A DNA stretch of 64,000 nt, taken from positions 1 to 64,000 of the forward strand of contig QZIR01000038.1 of the NCBI GenBank assembly GCA_003604975.1, read 5' to 3'. The DNA comes from Desulforudis sp. Its GTDB lineage: Bacteria > Bacillota > Desulfotomaculia > Desulfotomaculales > Desulforudaceae. Of this stretch, positions 45,864-56,325 are shown one piece after another; the stretch's first letter is position 1; each line of letters begins with the position of its first letter. The position numbers and the translations under genes were made by a program. Under the pieces are notes generated by a model that did no database searches, was not told where the DNA came from, and saw only the letters and a program-made list of their open reading frames with translations.

Positions 45864-47015
45864 ATGAAGAAAGTCTGCGTGGTCTTCGGCACCAGACCCG
45901 AGGCCATCAAGATGGCCCCGGTGGTCAAGGAACTCGAACGTTCGCCCTGGTTTATGCCGCGGGTTGTGGTTACCGCCCAGCACCGCGAAATGCTGGACCA
46001 GGTGCTCGACCTGTTCAGCATTACCCCCCATCACGACTTAAACATCATGCGGTCTGAACAGACGCTGTTTGACATTACCGCCCGGGCGCTTACCGGCCTC
46101 GGGGCGGTATTCGCGTCTGAGTCGCCCGACGCTGTGCTGGTGCACGGTGACACCTCCACGACTTTTGCCGGGTCACTGGCCGCTTACTACCTGCAGATTC
46201 CCGTGGGTCATATCGAGGCTGGGCTGCGGACCCGTAACAAGTTCTCCCCGTTTCCGGAAGAGATGAACCGCCACCTCACCGGGGTGCTGACCGACGTCCA
46301 CCTGGCGCCGACAGCCGGGGCTCGGGCCAACCTGCTGTCTGAGGGGATCGACCCGTCCCGGATCTACGTCACCGGAAACACGGTGATCGATGCCCTGCTC
46401 GACACCGCGGCCCGCCCGTTCCAGTTTGCGGATCCGAACCTGACCCGTGTGGATGAAACCGACTGCCGGATGCTTTTGGTGACCACCCACCGGCGCGAGA
46501 ACCTGGGTGCTCCCCTGGCCGGGGTCTACCGAGCCTTAAAGAGAATCCTTGACCGGCATCCGAACACGCTGGTCGTTTTCCCGGTGCACAAGAACCCCGC
46601 CGTCCGGCGCGTGGTGGAAGACGAGTTGGGAGGGCGGGAGCGGGTGGTACTGACCGAACCGCTACCCTACCTGGAGTTTGTAAACCTGATGAAGCGGGCC
46701 AGCCTGGTGCTGACGGACTCGGGCGGGCTCCAGGAGGAGGCGCCGAGCCTGGGTAAACCGGTACTGGTCCTGCGTAATACTACCGAGCGGCCGGAGGCCG
46801 TAGACGCCGGAACCGTCCGACTGGTGGGGACCGATGAGGGGGCGGTGTTTGAGACCGCCGACGAACTCCTGTCGGATCCGGTAGCTTACCGCAGGATGGC
46901 GGAGGCCGTCAATCCCTACGGGGACGGTAGGGGTGCCCGCCGCAGCGTACGGGGTCTGGCCCACTACCTGGGGCTGGCGACGGCTCCGGATGAGTTTAGC
47001 CCCGACCAGGGTTGA
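45864..47015 (+). CDS. wecB: UDP-N-acetylglucosamine 2-epimerase (non-hydrolysing)
   Basis: The 383-residue protein has VVFGTRPEAIKMAPVVKELE, VHGDTSTTFAGSLAAYY, GHIEAGLRT and SGGLQEEAPSLGKPVLVLR. It makes UDP-ManNAc for wall glycopolymers. ATG follows CGGAAGGAG. In Bacillus the equivalent gene (mnaA) also precedes the ATP synthase operon. Confidence 0.95.
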   Translation: MKKVCVVFGTRPEAIKMAPVVKELERSPWFMPRVVVTAQHREMLDQVLDLFSITPHHDLNIMRSEQTLFDITARALTGLGAVFASESPDAVLVHGDTSTTFAGSLAAYYLQIPVGHIEAGLRTRNKFSPFPEEMNRHLTGVLTDVHLAPTAGARANLLSEGIDPSRIYVTGNTVIDALLDTAARPFQFADPNLTRVDETDCRMLLVTTHRRENLGAPLAGVYRALKRILDRHPNTLVVFPVHKNPAVRRVVEDELGGRERVVLTEPLPYLEFVNLMKRASLVLTDSGGLQEEAPSLGKPVLVLRNTTERPEAVDAGTVRLVGTDEGAVFETADELLSDPVAYRRMAEAVNPYGDGRGARRSVRGLAHYLGLATAPDEFSPDQG

Positions 47016-47381
47016 TATGGAACAGGCCGGCGTGGTTTAGGATAGATTGTGACGACGGGCACTATCGGAGGGTTTCCTCACTGTTCGATTCTTCTGTCCC
47101 TTGTCCAAAAAGAAGGCCCGCACCGGGAGAAATGTCGCGGGCCTTACCATTTCCCCCGGATATTGGCGGGTTTCGCCTCCATAGCCGATCCAACACCGGC
47201 AGGAGTTTACAAATAGATAAAATTTTTTTCACAAAGACCCTTAAAAAATCATGTGGCCAGAAGGAATAAGCTCAATCCCGTAGAAAGTATACTAAAAACG
47301 TGGCCAGGTAGTTTCATCAGAGTTATCTGGTTTTATTTTGTGCCACCATATTGGGAGCGAGTCCGGTAGGGAGGCGTGACG
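47016..47381. other. 366-bp stretch before the atp operon
   Basis: It holds a bidirectional terminator (47113-47145) and, further on, an A/T-rich part with TATACT at 47288-47293 as a possible -10 of the atp promoter, without a good -35. No gene was recognised. Confidence 0.5.
47113..47150. terminator. Terminator after wecB
   Basis: AAGGCCCGC (47113-47121) and GCGGGCCTT (47137-47145) form a 9-bp stem; A-rich before and T-rich after. Confidence 0.7.
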
Positions 47382-47609
47382 ATGGACAAGAAAGAAAACG
47401 GGGGCCTCCACAAAGGAATGCGGGCGTTTACGCTGGGCTCCACCATCGCTGTTCAGTTTGCCGTCGCCGTGCTGCTCGGGTTGTGGGGAGGACGGTTTTT
47501 AGACTCGTATCTCGGCACTGAGCCCTGGTTAATGCTCGTTGGCCTGCTGGCTGGGCTGGCAGCCGCGACAATGAGCGTCTATCGGTTAATTTCCCGGTAT
47601 TTTGACTAG
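47382..47609 (+). CDS. atpZ: AtpZ/AtpI-family small membrane protein
   Basis: A 75-residue two-helix protein (STIAVQFAVAVLLGLWGGRF and PWLMLVGLLAGLAAATMSVY) of the AtpZ family, which is found at the start of atp operons and has been linked to Mg2+/Ca2+ uptake or assembly. ATG 47382 is 7 bp after AGGGAGG; GTG 47376 is too close. Confidence 0.85.
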   Translation: MDKKENGGLHKGMRAFTLGSTIAVQFAVAVLLGLWGGRFLDSYLGTEPWLMLVGLLAGLAAATMSVYRLISRYFD

Positions 47610-47660
47610 TTGACTGGATTCCGGGTTCCATAAGGGTTCCTGTTGATGAATGGTAAGGGG

Positions 47661-47686
47661 GAGACCGGTTTTTTACGGGCGGTCTC
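47661..47686 (+). other. GAGACCG/CGGTCTC stem before atpI
   Basis: A 7-bp stem with a T-rich loop directly in front of GGGGGAG, the atpI ribosome site; like the stems before glyA and fba. Confidence 0.35.
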
Positions 47687-47701
47687 GGGGGAGTGTGTTA
47701 T

Positions 47702-48109
47702 TTGTCAAGTCGGGAGTTCTTCGGTCACGTTGAGACAACCCTGAAAAAGTCCTTCATTGTGTTGATCATTTCTGCGCTGGTGCTCTTCCTTAACCCGACT
47801 AATCCGCTCATGCTGGGATTTGTCGCTGGTTTGGCGTTGAGTATCGTTAATGTTTTTCTGCTGGCGCTCCGTATTGACGGGATGGCCCGGATGGTGCTGA
47901 TGGACCCCCGCAAAGCCAGTTGGTTTATGCAATTCGGCGTAGCCGCCCGTTGGGCGATCATCATTGGGGCCTTTTGGTTCGCTGCCGTATCCGGATGGTT
48001 TAATCTCTTCGGTATGGCGGCGGGCTTTTTTGTCCCCCTGGCCTTTAGTCTGGGTGGGATAATGCGTTCGTGGATTTACCAGGGCGCGAAAAACGGGGTA
48101 AAAGCCTAG
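47702..48109 (+). CDS. atpI: ATP synthase protein I
   Basis: The 135-residue protein has four predicted helices (FIVLIISALVLFLN, LMLGFVAGLALSIVNVFLLA and two more). AtpI proteins help c-ring assembly. TTG 47702 is 8 bp after GGGGGAG; a GTG at 47693 overlaps that site. Confidence 0.85.
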   Translation: MSSREFFGHVETTLKKSFIVLIISALVLFLNPTNPLMLGFVAGLALSIVNVFLLALRIDGMARMVLMDPRKASWFMQFGVAARWAIIIGAFWFAAVSGWFNLFGMAAGFFVPLAFSLGGIMRSWIYQGAKNGVKA

Positions 48110-48131
48110 TGAAGGGAGGTGAATATCAACT

Positions 48132-48908
48132 GTGGCAGCTGAACACGGACATCACGAGGAAGTCGACTTCATAACACAGATGCACCATAACCTGAATATC
48201 TGGGGTCTGCCCGAGGAGCCGTGGCACCTCGGTGACATTATGGTCGGCTCCCTGCACATCCCTATTGAGCTTAATGCGGCCACCGTATTCTTTACGTGGG
48301 TTGCGATGGCCCTGACGATTCTTATCGCTCTCGTGGCGGCCCGTGGGGCCGATGTGAAGCGGCCCGGAAAAATGGCCGCAATGTTTGAATTGCTTTTTGA
48401 TTTTTGGCGTGGTTTGATCAACCAGAGTATGGATCCGAAGAAGGGCGCCCATATCTTTTCACTGGTCGTTACCTTTTTCCTGTTTCTCCTGATGTGTAAC
48501 CTGGTCGGTCTCTTGCCCACCGGCGTGGCGCCGACGGCCGATACGCAAACCACTTTTGCCTTTGCGATGATCACGTTCTCGATGATCTTTATCATGGGCA
48601 TCAAGTACAAGGGCGCAAAGTATTTCAAGCATTACCTCCAACCTTACCCGTTCTTCCTGCCCATCGTGATCATTGAAGACCTGGCAAAACCCTTAACCCT
48701 GGCCTTCCGACTTTTTGGCAACATGAAGGGTAAAGAAATCATGATCCTGGCGCTTCTCGGATTGATTACCGGGACGGCGCATTGGGCCGGTGGATTTTTG
48801 GGCAACGTGATCTGGCTTCTGTTCTCGATCTTTGTCTCGGCCATCCAGGCCTTCGTGTTTACCATCCTGACCGTGGCCTACATTGGTGTCGCAGTCGATG
48901 ATCACTAG
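48132..48908 (+). CDS. atpB: ATP synthase F0 subunit a
   Basis: The 258-residue membrane protein carries the stator Arg in LAFRLFGNMKGKEI and the VFTILTVAYIGVAVDDH C-terminus. With the c-ring it forms the ion path. GTG start after AGGGAGGTG. Confidence 0.95.
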   Translation: MAAEHGHHEEVDFITQMHHNLNIWGLPEEPWHLGDIMVGSLHIPIELNAATVFFTWVAMALTILIALVAARGADVKRPGKMAAMFELLFDFWRGLINQSMDPKKGAHIFSLVVTFFLFLLMCNLVGLLPTGVAPTADTQTTFAFAMITFSMIFIMGIKYKGAKYFKHYLQPYPFFLPIVIIEDLAKPLTLAFRLFGNMKGKEIMILALLGLITGTAHWAGGFLGNVIWLLFSIFVSAIQAFVFTILTVAYIGVAVDDH

Positions 48909-48968
48909 CTTGGAAGACCAAACATTATATCCTAAACTTTAGAAATTTTAGAAGGGAGGTTAAAGAGA

Positions 48969-49199
48969 ATGGAAATTGGTGCTGCTGCTGCAATCGGAAT
49001 GGGTCTTGCCGCCGGCCTTTCGGCCGCCGGCTCCGCGATCGGTGACGGTCTTGCCTGCGGAAGAGCGATCGAGGGTATCGCCCGTCAGCCGGAGGCCCGG
49101 GGTAATGTTATGACCCTGATGTTCATCTCCGTCGGTCTGATTGAGTCGCTTCCCATTATCGGTATCGTTGTTGCCTTCATCCTGATGGGCAAAATGTAA
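48969..49199 (+). CDS. atpE: ATP synthase F0 subunit c
   Basis: A 76-residue hairpin protein with the polar loop RQPEARG. The ion-binding Glu59 is followed by Ser60 (LIESLPIIG). On helix 1 the position equivalent to the Na+-ligand Gln of Na+-ATPases is Asp26 (SAIGDGLA). Whether the enzyme uses H+ or Na+ is therefore open. AAGGGAGG precedes the ATG. Confidence 0.96.
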   Translation: MEIGAAAAIGMGLAAGLSAAGSAIGDGLACGRAIEGIARQPEARGNVMTLMFISVGLIESLPIIGIVVAFILMGKM

Positions 49200-49237
49200 T
49201 TTCAGCCCAGCGTTTTCCGGTTAACCAACTGAATGTC

Positions 49238-49277
49238 TGTAGCAGGCTCCGGGCTGCAAAGGGTGGAGCCTGCTACA
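49238..49277 (+). other. 13-bp stem between atpE and atpF
   Basis: TGTAGCAGGCTCC (49238-49250) and GGAGCCTGCTACA (49265-49277) pair perfectly; no T tract follows. It may protect the 3' end of an atpE-rich transcript, giving more c subunit than b. Confidence 0.55.
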
Positions 49278-49321
49278 CACTTCCTCTCTTAATGTCACTA
49301 GGGAAGGAGGAGAGCCCGTAG

Positions 49322-49816
49322 GTGAACATCAACCTTGATTTTAATGCCACATTGCTGGCGCAGATGTTCCACTTTGTCCTGGTGTTAATCATTCTGCGCC
49401 TGGTTGCCTATAAGCCGATGATGAACATCATTGAGCAGCGGCAGAAGTATGTCGCGGACAATATCGCGGCTGCCGAAAATCAGAAGGCTGAAGCCGAAAA
49501 GTTTAAAGCGCAGTATGAAGCCGATCTCCAGCGTGCGCGTGAAGAAGCTAAGGCCATCGTGGAGCGGGCTACCAAAGCCAGCGAAGAACAGGCCGCTCAG
49601 ATTCTCGAAAGCGCCAAGGCCGAAGCGGCCAAGGCGAAGGAAGCCGCTCTTGCCGACATCCAGCGTGAGAAGGATAAGGCGGTTACCGAGCTCCGTGATC
49701 AAGTGGCGTCTCTGGCCGTGCTCGTTGCCGCCAAGGTTGTCAAGGGCAGCCTGAGCGTTGACGAACATCACAACCTGGTCCAGGATGCCGTTAAAGAGGT
49801 GGGTCAGCTGCAATGA
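49322..49816 (+). CDS. atpF: ATP synthase F0 subunit b
   Basis: One N-terminal membrane helix (FHFVLVLIILRLVAYKPM) and a long charged coiled coil (residues 35-130, rich in Ala, Glu, Lys) form the peripheral stalk; 164 residues. GTG start after GGAGGAG. Overlaps atpH by 4 bp. Confidence 0.95.
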   Translation: MNINLDFNATLLAQMFHFVLVLIILRLVAYKPMMNIIEQRQKYVADNIAAAENQKAEAEKFKAQYEADLQRAREEAKAIVERATKASEEQAAQILESAKAEAAKAKEAALADIQREKDKAVTELRDQVASLAVLVAAKVVKGSLSVDEHHNLVQDAVKEVGQLQ

Positions 49817-50361
49817 TTAAAGGAGCAGTGGCCGCACGTTATGCTCAGGCACTTTTCGACATCGCCCAGGATACCGACAACATTGCCGGAATAGAGGGTG
49901 AACTGCGCGGCGTGATCCAGGCTTTGGATGAGTCGCGCGATTTTCAGAAGGTCATCTTCCATCCCCAGGTTCCGGCCGGTGTGAAAAAGGAGATCGTAAA
50001 GGAACTCTTTGCGGGTGAGATCTCCAAGACATCCTTTAACTTCCTGTGCGTGATTCTGGAGCGCCACCGGGAGTTTTACCTCAAGGCCATTTGCGAGGCC
50101 TATATCAACCTGGCCAACCAGACCCGGAACATCGCCGAGGTAGAAGTTACTTCAGCGCTGGAACTGCCGATGGTGCACAAGGTTAACCTGATGCAGGCTC
50201 TTTCCAAGATGACTGGCAAGGAGATCCGGGTTAAGTACCAGACCGACCCCGAGATTCTGGGCGGTCTGGTCGTGCGGCTCGGAGACCGGATCGTGGACGC
50301 CAGTGTGAAGAGACAGCTGGAACGCGTGAAAGAGCGCATCCGCGAAACTCAAGTTGGATAG
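49813..50361 (+). CDS. atpH: ATP synthase F1 subunit delta
   Basis: The 182-residue peripheral-stalk subunit (VAARYAQALFDIAQDT, RHREFYLKAICEAYINLANQ, LGGLVVRLGDRIVDASVKRQ). Overlap with atpF shows coupling. Confidence 0.95.
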   Translation: MIKGAVAARYAQALFDIAQDTDNIAGIEGELRGVIQALDESRDFQKVIFHPQVPAGVKKEIVKELFAGEISKTSFNFLCVILERHREFYLKAICEAYINLANQTRNIAEVEVTSALELPMVHKVNLMQALSKMTGKEIRVKYQTDPEILGGLVVRLGDRIVDASVKRQLERVKERIRETQVG

Positions 50362-50376
50362 GGGTGAAAGAGGCAT

Positions 50377-51900
50377 ATGAATCTGAGACCTGAAGAAATC
50401 AGCTCCATCATCCGGCAGCAGATCGAGAAATTCGAAACAGCGGTCGAGGTCACCGATGTCGGTACAGTCATCCAGATTGGTGACGGCGTCGCGCGGGTGT
50501 ATGGACTCGAGGAATGTATGTACTCCGAGCTGCTGGAGTTCCCGGAAGGCGTTCTGGGAATGGCGCTCAACCTGGAAGAGGATAACATCGGTGTCGTTAT
50601 TCTCGGCCCATACCGGCACATCAGAGAGGGTTCCGTCGTCAAGCGTACCGGTCGTATTGCCTCGGTACCGGTGGGTGACGGCCTTATTGGTCGTGTTGTG
50701 AACCCGGTCGGCCAGCCGATTGACGGCAAAGGCCCGATCAAATCAGATAAGTTCCGCCCGATCGAGAAGATCGCCTACGGCGTTATCTTCCGCGGTCCCG
50801 TTAACACGCCGCTGCAGACCGGCATCAAGTCGATTGACGCGATGATCCCGATCGGCCGCGGCCAGCGTGAGCTGATCCTCGGCGACCGCCAGACCGGTAA
50901 GACGGCCATCGGCGTGGACGCCATCATCAATCAGAAGGGTCAGGACTGCATCTGCGTCTACGTCGCCATCGGCCAGAAGAACTCGACCGTGGCCAACGTG
51001 GTGCAGAGACTGACCGACGAAGGCGCGATGGACCACACCATCGTCGTCTCCGCCACCGCTTCAGACCCGTCCCCGCTCCTGTACATCGCCCCCTTCGCCG
51101 GTTGTGCGATGGCCGAGGAATTCATGGAGCAGGGCAAGGACGTCCTGATCGTTTACGACGACCTTACCAAGCAGGCCGCCGCCTACCGCGAGCTGTCCCT
51201 GCTGCTCCGCCGCCCGCCCGGCCGTGAGGCCTACCCGGGTGACGTGTTTAACCTGCACTCCCGGCTGCTCGAGCGCTCAGCCAAGCTGAGTAAGGATATG
51301 GGCGGCGGTTCGATCACGGCGCTGCCGGTCATTGAAACCCAGCAGGGCGACGTGTCGGCTTACATTCCGACCAACGTGATCTCGATCACCGACGGTCAGA
51401 TCATCCTGGAGCCCGACCTGTTCTACGCCGGTCAGCGTCCGGCCGTTAACGTCGGTCTCTCGGTCTCCCGTGTCGGTGGTAAAGCCCAGCGGAAAGCCAT
51501 GCGTCAGGTTGCGGGCCAGCTACGCCTCAGCCTGGCCCAGTACAACGAACTTGCCGCTTTCGCACAGTTCGGCTCGGACCTGGACAAAGCCACCCGCGCC
51601 AAGCTGACCCGTGGTGAGCGCATGCTGGAGATCCTCAAGCAGGGCCAGTTCGTCCCGATGTCGCTGGAAGACCAGGTAATGATCATTTACGTCGGCGTCA
51701 ATGGCTTGGTCGACGACATCCCGGTAGACTTGATCCGTGATTTTGAAGTTGATTTCCTGAAGTATATGAAGGCTGAAAAAGCCGCTGTCGGCGAAGACAT
51801 CAAAGCCAGCCTGGAAATTACGGCCGCCAACGAAGCCAAGTTGAAAGAGGCCATTGAGGAATTTAAGAAGCGCTTCAAGTCACAGCATGGCATTAGTTAG
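50377..51900 (+). CDS. atpA: ATP synthase F1 subunit alpha
   Basis: The 507-residue non-catalytic nucleotide-binding subunit with P-loop [10 protein letters not shown] and the family block [20 protein letters not shown]. The N-terminus ([18 protein letters not shown]) binds delta. Confidence 0.98.
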   Translation: MNLRPEEISSIIRQQIEKFETAVEVTDVGTVIQIGDGVARVYGLEECMYSELLEFPEGVLGMALNLEEDNIGVVILGPYRHIREGSVVKRTGRIASVPVGDGLIGRVVNPVGQPIDGKGPIKSDKFRPIEKIAYGVIFRGPVNTPLQTGIKSIDAMIPIGRGQRELILGDRQTGKTAIGVDAIINQKGQDCICVYVAIGQKNSTVANVVQRLTDEGAMDHTIVVSATASDPSPLLYIAPFAGCAMAEEFMEQGKDVLIVYDDLTKQAAAYRELSLLLRRPPGREAYPGDVFNLHSRLLERSAKLSKDMGGGSITALPVIETQQGDVSAYIPTNVISITDGQIILEPDLFYAGQRPAVNVGLSVSRVGGKAQRKAMRQVAGQLRLSLAQYNELAAFAQFGSDLDKATRAKLTRGERMLEILKQGQFVPMSLEDQVMIIYVGVNGLVDDIPVDLIRDFEVDFLKYMKAEKAAVGEDIKASLEITAANEAKLKEAIEEFKKRFKSQHGIS

Positions 51901-51926
51901 CCGGCGCGCGAAGGTGAGGTGTTAAT

Positions 51927-52802
51927 ATGCCGTCAGTACGCGACCTAAGGCGCAAAATCAAGAGTGTAAAGAGCACCCAGAAGATCTGCAAGGCGATGAA
52001 GGCGGTGGCCACGGCCAAGATGTCCAAGGCCCAGGAACAGGTGCTCGCCGCCCGGCCATACGCCCGCCAACTGCACGAGGTTCTGGGACGGGTCTCCGAG
52101 GGCGCCCGCAACGTGAAAAACCCGTTGTTGGCGGTTCGCGACCCGAAAAAGGTATGTTACGTAGTGATCACGGCCGACCGGGGTCTGTGCGGGGGGTTCA
52201 ACTCAAATATCCTACGCCTGACTACCCGCGAGATCGAGAAGTGGCCTGGCGTAGCGCTGGTCCCGGTAGGGCGCAAGGCCCGTAACTTCTTCCGCTTCCG
52301 CGAGTGGAAGACCGATGCCGAGTACATCGGGCTGGGTGAGAACGTCAAGCCTGAACAGGCCAACGAGATCACCAACTTCGTAATCAAGAAGTACGTTGAC
52401 GAGGAGTACGACGCCGTTTACCTGATCTACTCGAAGTTTAAGAGTGTGATGGTGCAGGTGCCGACGGTGGTCAAGCTCCTGCCCGTTGAGCCGCCTCAGG
52501 CGGAAGAGGGTGCCGAAGAGGCTAAGGCCGAAGCGAAGAGCAAGGCCGCCTACCTCTTTGAGCCGTCCGCCGAGGATGTTCTGGAGTTCCTGCTTCCGAA
52601 GTACGTCCAGAACAGCGTTTTCCAAGGCTTAATCGAGTCCAAGGCCAGCGAGCACAGCGCTCGGATGATGGCCATGGACAACGCTACCAAGAGCGCGGGC
52701 GAGCTGATCGACCGCGTTACGCTCCAAATGAACAGGCTGCGCCAGGAGAACATCACGAAGGAGCTTCTGGATATCGTGGGCGGCGCGGCAGCGCTGGAAT
52801 AA
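51927..52802 (+). CDS. atpG: ATP synthase F1 subunit gamma
   Basis: The 291-residue central stalk has VRDLRRKIKSVKSTQKICKA at the start and an ITKELLDIVGGAAALE end. The rotor coiled coil is formed by both termini. Confidence 0.96.
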   Translation: MPSVRDLRRKIKSVKSTQKICKAMKAVATAKMSKAQEQVLAARPYARQLHEVLGRVSEGARNVKNPLLAVRDPKKVCYVVITADRGLCGGFNSNILRLTTREIEKWPGVALVPVGRKARNFFRFREWKTDAEYIGLGENVKPEQANEITNFVIKKYVDEEYDAVYLIYSKFKSVMVQVPTVVKLLPVEPPQAEEGAEEAKAEAKSKAAYLFEPSAEDVLEFLLPKYVQNSVFQGLIESKASEHSARMMAMDNATKSAGELIDRVTLQMNRLRQENITKELLDIVGGAAALE

Positions 52803-54236
<1,434 letters not shown>

Positions 54237-54252
54237 AGGATGTGGATGACAC

Positions 54253-54660
54253 ATGGCGGAAAAAACCCAGATGCTATCGATCGTCACACCCCAGCGTGTG
54301 GTCTACGGTGACGAGGTTCGCTTCGTCTCGGCCCGCGGTGTGGACGGTGACTTGGGTGTCCTGCCCGAACACACCCCGCTGATTACAGGCTTAAAGCCGG
54401 GTGTAGTCCGCATCCAGAAGGACGGCAAATGGTCCAGTTATGCAGTTGCCGGTGGGTTTTTGGAGGTGCGTGACAGCCGTGTAGTGATACTGGCTAACGC
54501 AGCCGAGAGCCCGGACCTGATCGACGTCAAGCGTGCCGAAGCGGCGAAACAGCGTGCCGAAGAGCGCCTCGCCTCAAAGGCCGCAGACATCGACCTGATG
54601 CGGGCAAAGGCCGCGCTGATGCGCGCTCTGGCCCGTTTGGATGCGGCCCAGAGTAAATAG
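54253..54660 (+). CDS. atpC: ATP synthase F1 subunit epsilon
   Basis: The 135-residue protein has an N-terminal beta barrel (MLSIVTPQRVVYGDEVRFVS, LGVLPEHTPLITGLKPG) and a C-terminal helical hairpin, the inhibitory part. Last gene of the operon. Confidence 0.96.
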   Translation: MAEKTQMLSIVTPQRVVYGDEVRFVSARGVDGDLGVLPEHTPLITGLKPGVVRIQKDGKWSSYAVAGGFLEVRDSRVVILANAAESPDLIDVKRAEAAKQRAEERLASKAADIDLMRAKAALMRALARLDAAQSK

Positions 54661-54669
54661 ACAGAAAAC

Positions 54670-54700
54670 GTTAAGTTAAGGGCCAGGACATTAACTTAAC
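54670..54700 (+). other. AT-rich hairpin after atpC
   Basis: GTTAAGTTAA (54670-54679) and TTAACTTAAC (54691-54700) are a perfect inverted repeat just before the operon terminator. Confidence 0.5.
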
Positions 54701-54715
54701 AAAGAGTTTCATTTC

Positions 54716-54752
54716 AAACCAGGTCGGTGCCACCGACCTGGTTTTCCCTTTC
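54716..54752 (+). terminator. Terminator of the atp operon
   Basis: AACCAGGTCGG-TGCCA-CCGACCTGGTT followed by TTCCCTTT. Confidence 0.88.
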
Positions 54753-54833
54753 TCTCTCCTGTATAAATGATTGGGGAAAAGCATATCCTTTGGATATAGG
54801 AAATGATTCCCATCATCTAGGGGGAGAGCGGAT

Positions 54834-55799
54834 ATGAAAAGGTTGATTATCGGGCTATTCCTGGTGGCCGTTGCCCTGACCCTCGCCTTTCCGGATTTAG
54901 CCCGTGAACGTTATGAGCAATACGTGGATATCGAGCGACCGAAGCCACCCTCCGTGGTGCGCATGTATGTCCACGACAGCGACCAGATCGTTAACCTGTC
55001 GTTGGAAGACTACATCGTCGGAGTGGTAGCTGCCGAAATGCCGGCCGAGTTTCATCCCGAGGCGCTCAAGGCCCAGGCCCTCTGCGCCCGGACCTACATG
55101 TTGAAACGGTTGGGGGCCGGCGGAGTGGCCAATACCATCCATCCCGGGGCGGATGCCTGTGACGACCCGCGTCACGGTCAGGGCTGGCTGTCGCGTGAAC
55201 AGCTGCGCGAACGCTGGGGAACGTTGGATTACTACCGGTACTATTATCGCATCAAGAAAGCGGTGGCCGATACCGAAGGCTTGGTCATTACCCACGGGGG
55301 CGAACTGATCGACCCGGTGTACCACTCGTCCTGCGGCGGCAGCACCCAGCATTCCGAAGACGTCTGGCAGGTAGCGTTGCCTTATTTGCGCGGTGTCACC
55401 TGCCCATACGACCACGACCCCTACCCCGGTGACCGGAAGCGTTTCACGCTGGAACAGGTCGACCAGGCACTAGGCACCGGGCTAGCCGCAGTTGCAGTGA
55501 GCGCCGGGGGTAACGCAAAGCCGATTGAAGTGTTGGAATACACCTCCACCGGCCGTCCGAAGACGCTCTCCGTAGCCGGGAAAACGCTGCCCAGCACCAC
55601 CATACGCGAAAAGCTGGGCCTCAGATCCACGGATTTCAGCGCCGTAATAGAGGACGGGCACCTCGAGCTAGTCACCCACGGCCACGGCCACGGCGTCGGC
55701 CTCTGCCAGTGGGGCGCTAACGGCCTGGCCAAACACGGGTACGACTCCGAGGGGATCATCGGGCACTACTATATGAACGTAAAAGTAGAGCCGTACTAA
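54834..55799 (+). CDS. spoIID: Stage II sporulation protein D
   Basis: The 321-residue lytic transglycosylase of the engulfment DMP complex has a signal-anchor (LIIGLFLVAVALTLAFPDLA), LEDYIVGVVAAEMPAEFHPE with the catalytic Glu, and SSCGGSTQHSEDVW. It acts in the septum on the mother-cell side. A KMATAT-like GCATATCCT at about 54780 resembles a sigma-E -35, but no clear -10 was found. Confidence 0.95.
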   Translation: MKRLIIGLFLVAVALTLAFPDLARERYEQYVDIERPKPPSVVRMYVHDSDQIVNLSLEDYIVGVVAAEMPAEFHPEALKAQALCARTYMLKRLGAGGVANTIHPGADACDDPRHGQGWLSREQLRERWGTLDYYRYYYRIKKAVADTEGLVITHGGELIDPVYHSSCGGSTQHSEDVWQVALPYLRGVTCPYDHDPYPGDRKRFTLEQVDQALGTGLAAVAVSAGGNAKPIEVLEYTSTGRPKTLSVAGKTLPSTTIREKLGLRSTDFSAVIEDGHLELVTHGHGHGVGLCQWGANGLAKHGYDSEGIIGHYYMNVKVEPY

Positions 55800-55808
55800 C
55801 CATTCCTT

Positions 55809-55836
55809 CCGCCCATTTAGGGCGGTTTTCTTTTTG
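55809..55836 (+). terminator. Terminator after spoIID
   Basis: CCGCCC-ATTTA-GGGCGG followed by TTTTCTTTTT. Confidence 0.85.
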
Positions 55837-55902
55837 TAGGCCAAGCATTTCTTGAGTTTCCGCGCATATAGATTCTGTAACAGCTTACCGGGGGGTAGGG
55901 TG

Positions 55903-56154
55903 ATGCAGGAATACATTCAGAAGCGGGTACTCGATATTTGTGCCTACATTCTGGAGACTAATGCCACTGTGCGGCAGACGGCTACAGAATTCAACGTCAG
56001 CAAGAGCACAGTACATAAAGACATGACCGAAAGGCTTCCTTCTTTGAACAAGAAGCTGGCCACTAAGGTCCGCACCGTGCTGGAATACAACAAGGCTGAG
56101 CGGCATCTTCGGGGCGGCGAAGCCACCCGCCGGAAGTATAAAGAAACTGGATAA
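55903..56154 (+). CDS. spoIIID: Sporulation transcription factor SpoIIID
   Basis: The 83-residue mother-cell regulator has the helix-turn-helix TVRQTATEFNVSKSTVHKDM and the basic C-terminal RHLRGGEATRRKYK. It modulates sigma-E and sigma-K genes. ATG 55903 is preferred because GGGGGTAGGG precedes it and homologues start M-x-x-Y-I; the frame is open further 5'. Confidence 0.95.
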   Translation: MQEYIQKRVLDICAYILETNATVRQTATEFNVSKSTVHKDMTERLPSLNKKLATKVRTVLEYNKAERHLRGGEATRRKYKETG

Positions 56155-56325
56155 CTTTCCTGAACAAGGAGGAAATCTGCCACAAAATGTAGAAGTTACC
56201 TATTGAACACCCGGAGTTTGTCGGGCGTGTAACTGAGGCGCAGCCAACGACCTGTTCCCCCTTTTTTGGACGATACAGTGGACAGGCCTGTCAAACAAGG
56301 GAATAAAGGTTCAATAGGGGATGGT

